Source of the DNA: Geothrix fuzhouensis
GTDB taxonomy: Bacteria > Acidobacteriota > Holophagae > Holophagales > Holophagaceae
DNA: 64,000 nucleotides
Assembly (NCBI RefSeq): GCF_024609325.1
Contig: NZ_JANHMQ010000001.1
Location: forward strand, 1,240,001-1,304,000
Direction of reading: 5' to 3'
Every line of letters starts with the position of its first letter. Within the stretch, counting starts at the first letter, position 1. The notes under the pieces are model-generated. The model was not told the origin of the DNA and did no database searches. It saw nothing but the letters and a program-made list of their open reading frames with translations. This document shows positions 18,484 through 26,439 of the stretch, in pieces. A program made the position numbers and the translations under genes.

Positions 18484-18578
18484 GAAAAAACAGGAACACA
18501 GAGGACACTGAGTTCGCACAGAGGACGCAGAGAGAGACAGGTCAGGGTTTTCTCTGCGCCCTCTGTGTTCCTGTTTTC
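18484..18578. repeat. Inverted array, ACACAGAGG 9-nt family
   Basis: Left side (18487-18532) has repeated ACAGAGGAC-type units starting AAAACAGGAACACAGAGG; right side (18550-18577) is the inverted form ending CCTCTGTGTTCCTGTTTT. It sits between the convergent ends of hldD and the SpoIIE-type gene, where it could act as a bidirectional stem. A related nested copy is at 42785-43168. Confidence 0.85.
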
Positions 18579-18594
18579 AGGCCCAGGACGGACT

Positions 18595-19761
18595 TCAGGC
18601 TTTCCGGTCCAGGATCACCAAGGTCACGTCGTCCACGAACGGCGCGGGGGCGTTGAAAGCGCGGGCCTGGGCGATGACGGAGGCCGCCGCCTCGTCGGCC
18701 CCGGCGGGAAGCTCCGCGCAGATGCGGCGCAGGCCGGCCTCTTCCAGCATGGTGCGATCCTCTCGCTCCACCTCCACCAAGCCATCCGTATAGAGCACGA
18801 GCCGATCTTCGGGCAGGAACTCCGCATCATGTTCCAGGAAGGGGAGCTGGGCATCCAAGCCCAGCATGAAGCCCTTTCCCCGCAGGACTTCGGAACGCTG
18901 AAGCCCGCCCCTGGAGCCCCGCACGATGCGCAGTGGGGCGCAGTGGCCGGCTGCCACGTAGCGGATGCGGTCCGTGGCGGGATCCAGACGGCCCAACCAG
19001 GCCGTGGCGAACTGTTCGGCCAGGGTGGAGCGGCAGAGATCCTCATTCATGCCCATGGCCCAGGCCAGGGGTTCGCCGCCCAGGCGCACCTGGTTCTCGA
19101 AGGAGGTCTTCACCATGGCCGAGATGAGCGCCGCGGTGACCCCGTGGCCGCTCACGTCCGCGATCATCATGGCCGTGCAGCCATCCGCCAGTGGCAGCAC
19201 CGCGTAAATGTCCCCCCCGATGCCCGCGGCCGGAAGGTAGCGATGCGTGTAGCTCACACCCCGCCCCTCACCCGGAAGTTTGGGCAGCAGACCCATCTGC
19301 AGGGCCGCGGCCAGCTCCATCTCCTCCCGTACGCGCTCCTGGAAGGCGGTCAGCTCCTTGTTCTGGCGCTTGATCTCCTTCTGCATCCCGATGAGGCGGA
19401 AGGTGGAGTCCACCTTGGCCAGCACCTCCTGCGCATGGAAGGGCTTCGGGATCATGTCGTCGGCACCCAGGGAGAGGCCGCCAATCCGTGAGGCCGTGCC
19501 GTCCAGGGCGGACAGGATGATGAAGTAGATATCCTGCGTGGCGGGATCGCTCTTGACCCGCTTGCAGAGTTCGTCGCCGGACATCTCCGGCATGCGCAGA
19601 TCCGAAATGATGAGGTCGGGCTTCAGGCGGCTCATCTCCCCGAGGGCTTCGACGCCATGGCCAGCAGTCAGGACCTGGTAGCCCGCCCGCTTGAGGTAGA
19701 AGCTGAGGATATCCCGGATGGGCGCTTCATCATCCACCACCAGGACTACGCCCTTGGCCAT
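18595..19761 (-). CDS. Response regulator with PP2C/SpoIIE phosphatase output
   Basis: 388 residues: receiver domain (VLVVDDEAPIRD; phospho-Asp in LIISDLRMPEMSG; Lys in IPKPF), a coiled-coil linker (about 125-160), then an RsbU/SpoIIE phosphatase domain with metal-binding Asp in GGDIY and IADVSGHG. It probably dephosphorylates the STAS protein encoded just upstream. No anti-sigma kinase gene is present locally. Confidence 0.92.
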   Translation of the reverse strand: MAKGVVLVVDDEAPIRDILSFYLKRAGYQVLTAGHGVEALGEMSRLKPDLIISDLRMPEMSGDELCKRVKSDPATQDIYFIILSALDGTASRIGGLSLGADDMIPKPFHAQEVLAKVDSTFRLIGMQKEIKRQNKELTAFQERVREEMELAAALQMGLLPKLPGEGRGVSYTHRYLPAAGIGGDIYAVLPLADGCTAMMIADVSGHGVTAALISAMVKTSFENQVRLGGEPLAWAMGMNEDLCRSTLAEQFATAWLGRLDPATDRIRYVAAGHCAPLRIVRGSRGGLQRSEVLRGKGFMLGLDAQLPFLEHDAEFLPEDRLVLYTDGLVEVEREDRTMLEEAGLRRICAELPAGADEAAASVIAQARAFNAPAPFVDDVTLVILDRKA

Positions 19762-19793
19762 GCAGAGCCTTCAGGGAGCGCCGTTCCCGACTG

Positions 19794-20132
19794 TCACGCG
19801 CCGCGGAGGGCGTCCTGCTCGGTGGCGAAGATGGAGAAGTAGTTGGTGAGGTTGGTCTGGTCGAAGGTCTTTTTCACCGGAGCAGGCAGGCAGGACAGAT
19901 GGAGCTTCCCGCCGGACTTGTCCACGCTGTTCCGGGCAGCGACCAGGAGGCCGAGACCCGAGGAATCGATGAAGCTCACGCCCTCCAGGTTGATCACCAG
20001 GAGTTTCGGCTGCGCCGTGGCCACTGTTTCCCGGATCACATCCCGCAGCTGGGCGGTCACTTCGAAGTTGACCTTGCCCTGGATCGACACCACGGAAGCG
20101 GTGCCCTCTTGGCGGGTCTGGATGTTCAGCAT
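19794..20132 (-). CDS. STAS-domain anti-anti-sigma factor
   Basis: 112 residues, a single STAS domain. The segment LEGVSFIDSSGLGLLV contains the conserved phosphorylatable serine of SpoIIAA/RsbV. Its start overlaps the end of the RelA/SpoT-like gene by 7 bases, and the SpoIIE-type phosphatase follows 32 bases later, so these three genes probably form one partner-switching operon. Confidence 0.9.
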   Translation of the reverse strand: MLNIQTRQEGTASVVSIQGKVNFEVTAQLRDVIRETVATAQPKLLVINLEGVSFIDSSGLGLLVAARNSVDKSGGKLHLSCLPAPVKKTFDQTNLTNYFSIFATEQDALRGA

Positions 20133-21307
20133 GATTCCTCCTGAAGAATTCCCTGAAGTACTCGCCGCCGCGCAGCGTCACGCTGGCGTTGTTTGTATTC
20201 CGAATGGGATGCAGGACCTGATCGTGAGCTTTGAAACCCTGATTGTTCCATCACTTGGACTTCATGTGCGAAGAAGAAAGTAAACTCCTCCTGTTCCTGG
20301 ATCAACTCTGGAATCCCGGCGAGGTCCGCCAAGTCCCCGTGCCCGAGGGCTCGGAGCCGTTCCTGGACGGCCTCCAGGGCAGATCCGCCCGGTCCTGGAA
20401 GGCGGACCAGCGTGCGTGCCGTAAACTGGATGGCCGAGTAATCCTTGCTGGAGAACGGGTTCTGTTCGACGCCGCCGGACTTGAGGGCCAAGGTGCTGCT
20501 GAGGGCCTGCCGGGCCTCGGGAGTCAGATCCTGGATCTGGAACAGGGGTGGCAATGACTCCGTCCAGGCGGCGAGGGCGTCCAGGTCGATCATCAGGTTG
20601 CGGCTTCGGCTGGGCTTGATGTGCGTGGGCATCAGCACGTGATGGTCCAGGAGGAAGCGGATGGCCATGAGCACGCCCAGGCGGTCCTCAGCCACGAAGC
20701 GGATGCCGATCTGGTCGTAGATGGTCTCGGCGACGTTCTCGGGCTTGTGGAGCATCTTAAGGAGCATGGAGACCCGGTCCTTGTTCTCCTTGCGCTCCAC
20801 AGCCACCAGAGGCACCTCGTAGGCGCCCCGCAGCAGCCAGTTCCCGTTCTCGCAGACAAGGAACTGGTCGTAGCGGCTGAAGACCTGACGCTGGATCTCC
20901 GGGAGGAACCGGAGGTTCACGTTGTGGTCCACATGGAAGAGGGTGTGCATCACCCGCAGGATCGAGCAGGCCCAGCGACCGCTGGAGGTGCGGGGGCGCT
21001 CCGAAGCCCAGACCAGAAGGTCTAGGGGATCCCCGACGGCCCGCAACTCGTTCGGAACATGCAGGTTCGTGCCCTCGAGCACCACGCCCTCGAGGAAGTC
21101 GATGGCATCCTCGTAGATCCTGGCCACCCGGGCCCGCTGGGTGGGCACGCTCATGTCGTAGCCGTAGTTGAGGGCGAAGGTCCAGGCCTCGTCGAGGGAC
21201 TGGATACGGAGGCCATCCAGGTCGATGGGGGACCCCCCGCCGAGGATCACCTGGGTGACTTCTGGTGGCATGGGGAAAAGGGCGTGATGGCGCATGACGT
21301 CGAGCAT
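20126..21307 (-). CDS. Uncharacterised protein with RelA/SpoT-synthetase-like motifs
   Basis: 393 residues from ATG 21307 (GTG 21325 would add six). No signal peptide or membrane segment. The middle section recalls the (p)ppGpp synthetase fold: VERKENKDRVSMLLKM, a basic-serine stretch, followed by IYDQIGIRFVAED, like the Asp-x-x-G-x-R strand of RelA/SpoT, and a conserved-looking MPTHIKPSRSRN. I believe the family is TIGR04552, known mainly from myxobacteria and relatives, but that is from memory. The operon with STAS and phosphatase genes suggests stress signalling. Activity is unproven. Confidence 0.6.
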   Translation of the reverse strand: MLDVMRHHALFPMPPEVTQVILGGGSPIDLDGLRIQSLDEAWTFALNYGYDMSVPTQRARVARIYEDAIDFLEGVVLEGTNLHVPNELRAVGDPLDLLVWASERPRTSSGRWACSILRVMHTLFHVDHNVNLRFLPEIQRQVFSRYDQFLVCENGNWLLRGAYEVPLVAVERKENKDRVSMLLKMLHKPENVAETIYDQIGIRFVAEDRLGVLMAIRFLLDHHVLMPTHIKPSRSRNLMIDLDALAAWTESLPPLFQIQDLTPEARQALSSTLALKSGGVEQNPFSSKDYSAIQFTARTLVRLPGPGGSALEAVQERLRALGHGDLADLAGIPELIQEQEEFTFFFAHEVQVMEQSGFQSSRSGPASHSEYKQRQRDAARRRVLQGILQEESC

Positions 21308-21333
21308 CTTTACCGATTCTCTCACTATGGATC

Positions 21334-21371
21334 ATAAAAAAACGGGGCGTCTTAAAAAGAGACGCCCCGTT
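21334..21371 (-). terminator. Rho-independent terminator of the F0 operon
   Basis: A 12-bp stem (AACGGGGCGTCT, 21341-21352, with its complement at 21360-21371) is followed on the minus strand by a run of T. It lies 16 bases after the atpE stop. Confidence 0.93.
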
Positions 21372-21387
21372 GAATACCGATTTTATC

Positions 21388-21684
21388 CTACTTGATGGCG
21401 AAGGCGGCGACGAGCACGTAAATCACGAGGGCCTCGATGAGCGCCAGACCGATGATCATGGTGGTGCGGATGTTACCGGCGGCCTGGGGGTTGCGGGCCA
21501 CGCCCTCGCAGGCGGCGACCACAGCCTTGCCCTGGGCCAGACCGCAACCGGCGGCGGCGATGGCGAGGGCGATGTGGGCCGTGAACTGGCCTTCAAAGAG
21601 GCTCTTGGTGGCGGCGGGGGCGCCCTGCGCGAAGGCGACGGCGGCCAGGGTGAACAGGAAGGCGGTGGTAAGGAACTTCTTCAT
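21388..21684 (-). CDS. atpE: ATP synthase F0 subunit c with signal-peptide-like N-terminus
   Basis: Proteolipid of the rotating ring, 98 residues. The first ~25 ([19 protein letters not shown]) look like a cleavable signal sequence, as in some c subunits. Mature part: helix 1, polar loop [10 protein letters not shown], helix 2 with the ion-binding Glu in [12 protein letters not shown] Gln in CGLAQG aligns with the sodium-ligand Gln of Na+-type rings, but the residue after Glu is Ala, not Ser/Thr, so proton use is more likely. AGGAG precedes ATG 21684. Confidence 0.95.
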   Translation of the reverse strand: MKKFLTTAFLFTLAAVAFAQGAPAATKSLFEGQFTAHIALAIAAAGCGLAQGKAVVAACEGVARNPQAAGNIRTTMIIGLALIEALVIYVLVAAFAIK

Positions 21685-21794
21685 GGTGGTGCTCCTAAGT
21701 GGTGCCCGAAGGGTTCGGAATCCCGCGGGCGGTTGAATGCTTTTCACATGCGGAAAACGCGAGCGGGCCCGGCCTGTTCGCGTTATTGGTAGGT

Positions 21795-22526
21795 TCAATG
21801 TTCGTGGCTGACGGCACCGCTGAGATAGATCACGGCCAGCATGGTGAATACGAACGTCTGGATGAGCCCGAAGAAGAGGCCCAGGAACATCATGGGCACC
21901 GGCAGCAGAATGGGCATCAGGCCGAAGAAGATGCCCGCCACCACGTGCTCACCGGCGATGTTGCCGAAGAGACGGAGGGAATGGCTGAGGATGCGGCTGA
22001 GGAGGCCAAGGATCTCAAGGGGGAACATCAGGGGCATCAGCCACCAGATGGGGCCTGCGAAGTGCAGCCAGTACTTGCCGACGCCCTGCTCCTTCATGCC
22101 CTGGAAGTTGTAGTAGCCGAACACCACGAGGGCCGCGCCCAGGGTGATGTTCCAGTTGCTGGTGCCGGGGCTGAGACCGGGCAGCAGGCCGAAGAGGTTG
22201 TTGAAGAAGACGAAGAGCGCCATGGTCCCGATGAAGGGCAGGTGCTTCTCCCCGTGGTGGGCGATGTTGTCATTGATCATGCCCTTGAGCCACTCAACGA
22301 CGCCCTCGAACATCTGCTGAAGGGGACCGGGGATGCGAGACAGGTTCTTTCGCACCAGGGCCGTGAAGAGCATGGCCACAAGGGCCGCCAGGGCCGCGTT
22401 CAACAGGTGGTCATAGCGCTCGAGGATGGACAGGGCCGCCCCATGGGCGAACCCGGGCCACGGGTGCTGGGACAGGTGGAGAACCTGGGTGAGCCACTGG
22501 GCTAGCAACGATGCGTGGTGTTCCAT
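21795..22526 (-). CDS. atpB: ATP synthase F0 subunit a
   Basis: Stator subunit forming the ion half-channels. 243 residues with about six hydrophobic helices. The essential Arg lies in [14 protein letters not shown], and ending with [12 protein letters not shown] is typical. It lies between the atpI-like gene and atpE on the same strand. Confidence 0.95.
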   Translation of the reverse strand: MEHHASLLAQWLTQVLHLSQHPWPGFAHGAALSILERYDHLLNAALAALVAMLFTALVRKNLSRIPGPLQQMFEGVVEWLKGMINDNIAHHGEKHLPFIGTMALFVFFNNLFGLLPGLSPGTSNWNITLGAALVVFGYYNFQGMKEQGVGKYWLHFAGPIWWLMPLMFPLEILGLLSRILSHSLRLFGNIAGEHVVAGIFFGLMPILLPVPMMFLGLFFGLIQTFVFTMLAVIYLSGAVSHEH

Positions 22527-22538
22527 CTGGGTCGAACC

Positions 22539-22937
22539 TCAATCGGGCGGCGGAGCTTCAGGTTTCTGGAAGACGAGGCGCACGGCTTCCAGGAGGATGC
22601 CAGCCACGAAGAGGAGCACTCCAATGGCCAGCGGCAGGGCTTCCGCCGGGTATCGCCCCATCATCCCACGCAGCACCAGTGCGATCAACGCCAGTTTGCC
22701 CAGGGACAGGAAGGCGTAGAGCCACCTCCGGCGCACGGAGGGGGTCAGCATGCGGGCGGTCAAATACCGGTGGAGGGTCCAGAAAGCCAGGCTGGCCAAG
22801 GCCCCCACGCCGAAGGCGAAAGCGGCGGTCCAGGACCGCAGGAAGCCCCAGAGGGGGATGCCCAGGATCATGAGGACCACCATGGCTCCGGTCACGCGAC
22901 GGAGGTGGTCCTCGCCCTCATCCCTGGTTCCGGTCAT
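22539..22937 (-). CDS. ATP synthase subunit I-like membrane protein
   Basis: 132 residues, four hydrophobic segments, basic loop between the pairs (TPSVRRRWLY). Size, topology and place between atpZ and atpB match ATP synthase protein I, which aids c-ring assembly. Start ATG 22937 has GGAAGGA upstream and overlaps atpZ by 20 bases. Sequence alone is weakly conserved in this family; the position carries the call. Confidence 0.75.
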   Translation of the reverse strand: MTGTRDEGEDHLRRVTGAMVVLMILGIPLWGFLRSWTAAFAFGVGALASLAFWTLHRYLTARMLTPSVRRRWLYAFLSLGKLALIALVLRGMMGRYPAEALPLAIGVLLFVAGILLEAVRLVFQKPEAPPPD

Positions 22938-23214
22938 CGGAGTCCTTCCCATCCTTGAGGCGCTTCAGCTCCTCCGCATCCCGCTTTGCCATCCGCCGGT
23001 TCACCTTGTAGAGCTCCCAGAAGGCCGTGACGATCCCCCAGGCCAGGCCGACCCACTGACCCGCGGCAGGATGCCCGAACCGCCCGCCAATCCACCGGCC
23101 CAGGAAGAAACCCAGGGTGATGCAGAGGGGAAAGGTGAGGCCCATGGACATAAGGTCTCCCCAGAGCGCCCGCTCCCCAGGGTCCGCATCCTTGCTGCCG
23201 CGCCTCAAAAACAC
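22918..23214 (-). CDS. atpZ: AtpZ/AtpI-type F0 accessory protein
   Basis: 98 residues: two hydrophobic helices (MGLTFPLCITLGFFLGRWIG and a second near GQWVGLAWGIVTAF) and a charged tail. This matches the small protein usually encoded first in split F0 operons (ATPase_gene1 family). The start is a GTG at 23214; no strong ribosome site is seen. Genes for subunits b, delta and F1 are not in the window. Confidence 0.8.
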   Translation of the reverse strand: MFLRRGSKDADPGERALWGDLMSMGLTFPLCITLGFFLGRWIGGRFGHPAAGQWVGLAWGIVTAFWELYKVNRRMAKRDAEELKRLKDGKDSDDRNQG

Positions 23215-23225
23215 GAATCGTCCCC

Positions 23226-23256
23226 CAAAGAAAAGGCGCGGGTCACCCCGCGCCTT
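23226..23256 (-). terminator. Rho-independent terminator after nuoN
   Basis: A perfect 10-bp stem AAGGCGCGGG/CCCGCGCCTT with a 4-base loop (23233-23256), followed on the minus strand by TTTTCTTT. It separates the nuo operon from the F0 operon. Confidence 0.9.
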
Positions 23257-23275
23257 CCAGTGTATGGCTGAGGGC

Positions 23276-24742
23276 TCAAACCCACGTAATCTTGGAGGCC
23301 CAATCCACCAGCCAGGGGCCGAAGGCCGTGGCCACCAGGACCAGGGCGCAGGCCAAGGTCACGATGAACACGGAGGTGGCACCCATCGGGGCCGAGGGTT
23401 CGCCGTCCGGCTCGCGGAAATACATCTGGGCGACCACGCCCAGGTAGTAGTAGGCACCCACAGCGCTGGTAAGCAGCGCGATCGTCGTGAGGGTGACGAA
23501 GCCCTGTTCGATGGCCAGCTTGAAGAGGTAGAACTTGCCGAAGAAGCCCGCCAGAGGCGGGATCCCGGCCAGGCTGAGCATGAAGATCATCATGGCAAAG
23601 GCCAGCACGGGGTGCTTGCGGCCCAGGCCCTTGAAATCTTCGATGCGCTCACCCTCGCCTTTGCCCTGGAGGTAGATCACCACGGCGAAGGCGCCCGTGT
23701 TCATCACGATGTAGATGAGCATGTAGAGCCAGACGGCCTGGGCCCCTGCCCTGGCGTCACCCGAAAGCACGCCCAGCAACATGTAGCCCACGTGGGCGAT
23801 GCTGGAGTAGGCCAGCAGGCGCTTCATGCTTTCCTGACGCACGGCCGTCACGTTGCCGAGGATCATGCTGGCGCCGGCGATGTAGCAGAGGGGCAGGATC
23901 CAGTCGCTAGTCACGCCATGGAAACCCGCGCCGAAGACGCGAAGGAAGGCCGCCAGGCCGGCGGCCTTGGGTGCTGTGGACATGAACATGGTGATGGGTG
24001 TGGGGGCGCCCTCGTAGGCGTCCGGCGCCCACATGTGGAACGGCACGGCCGCCACCTTGAAGGCCATGCCCATCAACACCATCAGCACCCCGGAGAACAC
24101 CAGCAGGTTGCTGGTGGTGGGGGTGAGGGCCAGTGCCTGGTTCAAGTCCGCCAGGTTCGTGGTGGTGCCGCCGGCGGCGCCGTAGAGCAGGCTGATGCCA
24201 TAGACGAGGATGCCGCTGGAGAAGGCGCCCAACAGGAAGTACTTCACGCCGGCTTCCACGCTGGTGGCCCGATCCCGCAGGTAGGCCACCAGGATGTAGA
24301 TGCTGATGGCCATCAGCTCGAGGCTGAAGTAGACCGAGATCAGGTCCGAGGCCCCGCAGAGGAAGAGCATGCCCGCCAGGGAGAACAGGATCAGGGCGTA
24401 GTACTCCACCGTCTGCTGCTTGATGCTGTTGAGCAGCTTCACGCTGAGGGCCACGGTGGCCGCGGCCCCGAGCACGCAGAGCATCTGGAAGCCCCGGGTG
24501 AGGCCATCCATGCGGAACATGCGGGAGAAGCCTTCGCCATCCGTCGTGCGGCCGATCAGGGCCGCCGTAATGGCGAGAATCACCAAGGTGATGGACGCCC
24601 ACTTGTGCTTCTCGTTCCGGTTGAAGAAGAGGTCGCCGGGCCAAAGCATGAGGGTGGCCACGACCATCAAGAAGAGTTGGGGCGCGATCAGATGCGAATC
24701 CCGGAGGAGCGCATCCAAAAGGCCCTGTGAGAAGCCGGTCAT
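23276..24742 (-). CDS. nuoN: NADH-quinone oxidoreductase subunit N
   Basis: Antiporter-like proton-pumping membrane subunit, 488 residues, about 14 helices. LLAYSSIAHVGYMLLG is the conserved helix 8 region and PFHMWAPDAYEGAPTP the typical Lys/His channel segment. Start and nuoM stop overlap as ATGA. It is the last gene of the operon, followed by a terminator. Confidence 0.96.
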   Translation of the reverse strand: MTGFSQGLLDALLRDSHLIAPQLFLMVVATLMLWPGDLFFNRNEKHKWASITLVILAITAALIGRTTDGEGFSRMFRMDGLTRGFQMLCVLGAAATVALSVKLLNSIKQQTVEYYALILFSLAGMLFLCGASDLISVYFSLELMAISIYILVAYLRDRATSVEAGVKYFLLGAFSSGILVYGISLLYGAAGGTTTNLADLNQALALTPTTSNLLVFSGVLMVLMGMAFKVAAVPFHMWAPDAYEGAPTPITMFMSTAPKAAGLAAFLRVFGAGFHGVTSDWILPLCYIAGASMILGNVTAVRQESMKRLLAYSSIAHVGYMLLGVLSGDARAGAQAVWLYMLIYIVMNTGAFAVVIYLQGKGEGERIEDFKGLGRKHPVLAFAMMIFMLSLAGIPPLAGFFGKFYLFKLAIEQGFVTLTTIALLTSAVGAYYYLGVVAQMYFREPDGEPSAPMGATSVFIVTLACALVLVATAFGPWLVDWASKITWV

Positions 24743-26418
24743 CAGTGGCCTCCGCCGTGGGCAGGAGCTTCGTGGACGGGGACCTCGTGGCCAGTGGCAG
24801 GGGCAGCCTCATGACCTTCAGAGGTCACTTCCTGCTGAGCTGGGGCCTCCATGCCGCGCATGCCGAGCTTGGCGGCGATGGCCTGCTGGGCAGCCAGGGA
24901 CTGGGCGGCGTGGTAACCGGGGGTGATCTGTTCGACGAGCTTGCGCACGGGCGCATCCATCACGTCCATGATCGGCTTGGGATACATGCCGATCCAGAAG
25001 GCGGCGATCACGAGAGGCGCGAAGTAGAGGATCTCGCGGAGGTTGAGGTCCTCCATCTTCTCGTTGACCGCGGTGATGGGCCCGAACATCACGCGCTGGT
25101 ACATCCACAGCAGGTAGGCGGCGCCGAGGATGATGCCCAACGTGGCCACCACGGCGGCCCATGGGAAGGCCTGGAAGGAGCCCATGAGGATGATGCCCTC
25201 GCCGATGAACCCGTTCAGCAGGGGCAGGCCCAGGCTGCTCATGGTCATGAGCATGAAGACCGTGGCGTAGATCGGCATGCTCTTCGAGAGGCCCCCGAAG
25301 TCCGCGATCATGCGGGTATGGCGGCGTTCATAGACGATGCCGACCGCGAGGAAGAGCCCGCTGGTGCTGATGCCGTGGTTGATCATCTGGAACATGCCGC
25401 CCTTGATGCCATAAGGATTCAGGGCGAAAAGGCCCAGCATGCACAGGCCCAAGTGGCTCACGGAGGAATAGGCCACCAGCTTCTTCATGTCCTTCTGGAT
25501 CATGGCCACCAGGGCGCCGTAGATGATGCCGATGAGGGACAGACCGATGAACCAGGGCATCAGGTCCTTGGTGGCGCCGGGCAGGATGGGCAACAGGAAC
25601 CGCACGAAACCGTAGGTGCCCATCTTCAGGAGAATGGCGGCCAGGATGACGGAACCGGCCGTGGGTGCCTGCACGTGAGCGTCCGGCAGCCAGGTATGGA
25701 ACGGGAACATCGGGACCTTGATGGCGAAGCCGATGAAGAAGGCCAGGGCCAGCAGGATCTGGTAAGTCTTGCTCTGCTGCGCGATCACCGGCGCCATGGC
25801 CTGGAAGCTCTCCAGGGAGAAGTTGTAGCCGCCCGTTGTCTTGTGCTGCAGGAAGTAGATGGCGAGGATCGCCACCAGCATGAGCACGCCGCCGGCCAGG
25901 GTGTAGAGGAAGAGCTTGATGGCGGCGTAGAGCTTCTGTGGGCCACCCCAGATGGCGATGAGGAAGTACATCGGCACCAGCATCACTTCCCAGAAAAGGT
26001 AGAAGAGGAACATGTCCTGGGTGATGAACACGCCGAGCATGGCCGTCTGGAGGACCAGCATCCAGATGTAGTACTCCTTGTGCCGCTCCTCGATGGACTT
26101 GAAGGAGCAGGCGATCGCGATGGGGCCGATGAAGGTGGTCAGTAGCCAGAGCAGAAGGCTGATGCCGTCCATGCCGACGCTGAACTTCACGCCCATGGAG
26201 GGAATCCACTCCCAGGCTCGGGCCCACTGCACAGCATCGCTGGCGCGGTCATAGCCGAACCAGAAGACCGCGCTCATCAGGAAGCTGACGATCATCACCA
26301 GGAGGGAACCAATCTCGAAGACCCGGCGCTGGCCTTTGGGCACAAGAAGCAGGACCAGCGCCCCCAGTAGGGGCAGGAAGGTCGCCACCAGCATCAGTGT
26401 CGTATTTGCGGTGAACAT
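24742..26418 (-). CDS. nuoM: NADH-quinone oxidoreductase subunit M
   Basis: Antiporter-like pumping subunit, 558 residues. Conserved FPFHTWLPDAHVQAPT and LVAYSSVSHLGLCMLG are present. The C-terminal ~50 residues are Ala/His/Glu-rich (ending HGGGH), beyond the usual end of NuoM. Start ATG 26418 has GGAG upstream. Confidence 0.96.
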   Translation of the reverse strand: MFTANTTLMLVATFLPLLGALVLLLVPKGQRRVFEIGSLLVMIVSFLMSAVFWFGYDRASDAVQWARAWEWIPSMGVKFSVGMDGISLLLWLLTTFIGPIAIACSFKSIEERHKEYYIWMLVLQTAMLGVFITQDMFLFYLFWEVMLVPMYFLIAIWGGPQKLYAAIKLFLYTLAGGVLMLVAILAIYFLQHKTTGGYNFSLESFQAMAPVIAQQSKTYQILLALAFFIGFAIKVPMFPFHTWLPDAHVQAPTAGSVILAAILLKMGTYGFVRFLLPILPGATKDLMPWFIGLSLIGIIYGALVAMIQKDMKKLVAYSSVSHLGLCMLGLFALNPYGIKGGMFQMINHGISTSGLFLAVGIVYERRHTRMIADFGGLSKSMPIYATVFMLMTMSSLGLPLLNGFIGEGIILMGSFQAFPWAAVVATLGIILGAAYLLWMYQRVMFGPITAVNEKMEDLNLREILYFAPLVIAAFWIGMYPKPIMDVMDAPVRKLVEQITPGYHAAQSLAAQQAIAAKLGMRGMEAPAQQEVTSEGHEAAPATGHEVPVHEAPAHGGGH

Positions 26419-26439
26419 GGGGACTCCAACCAATGAGGG

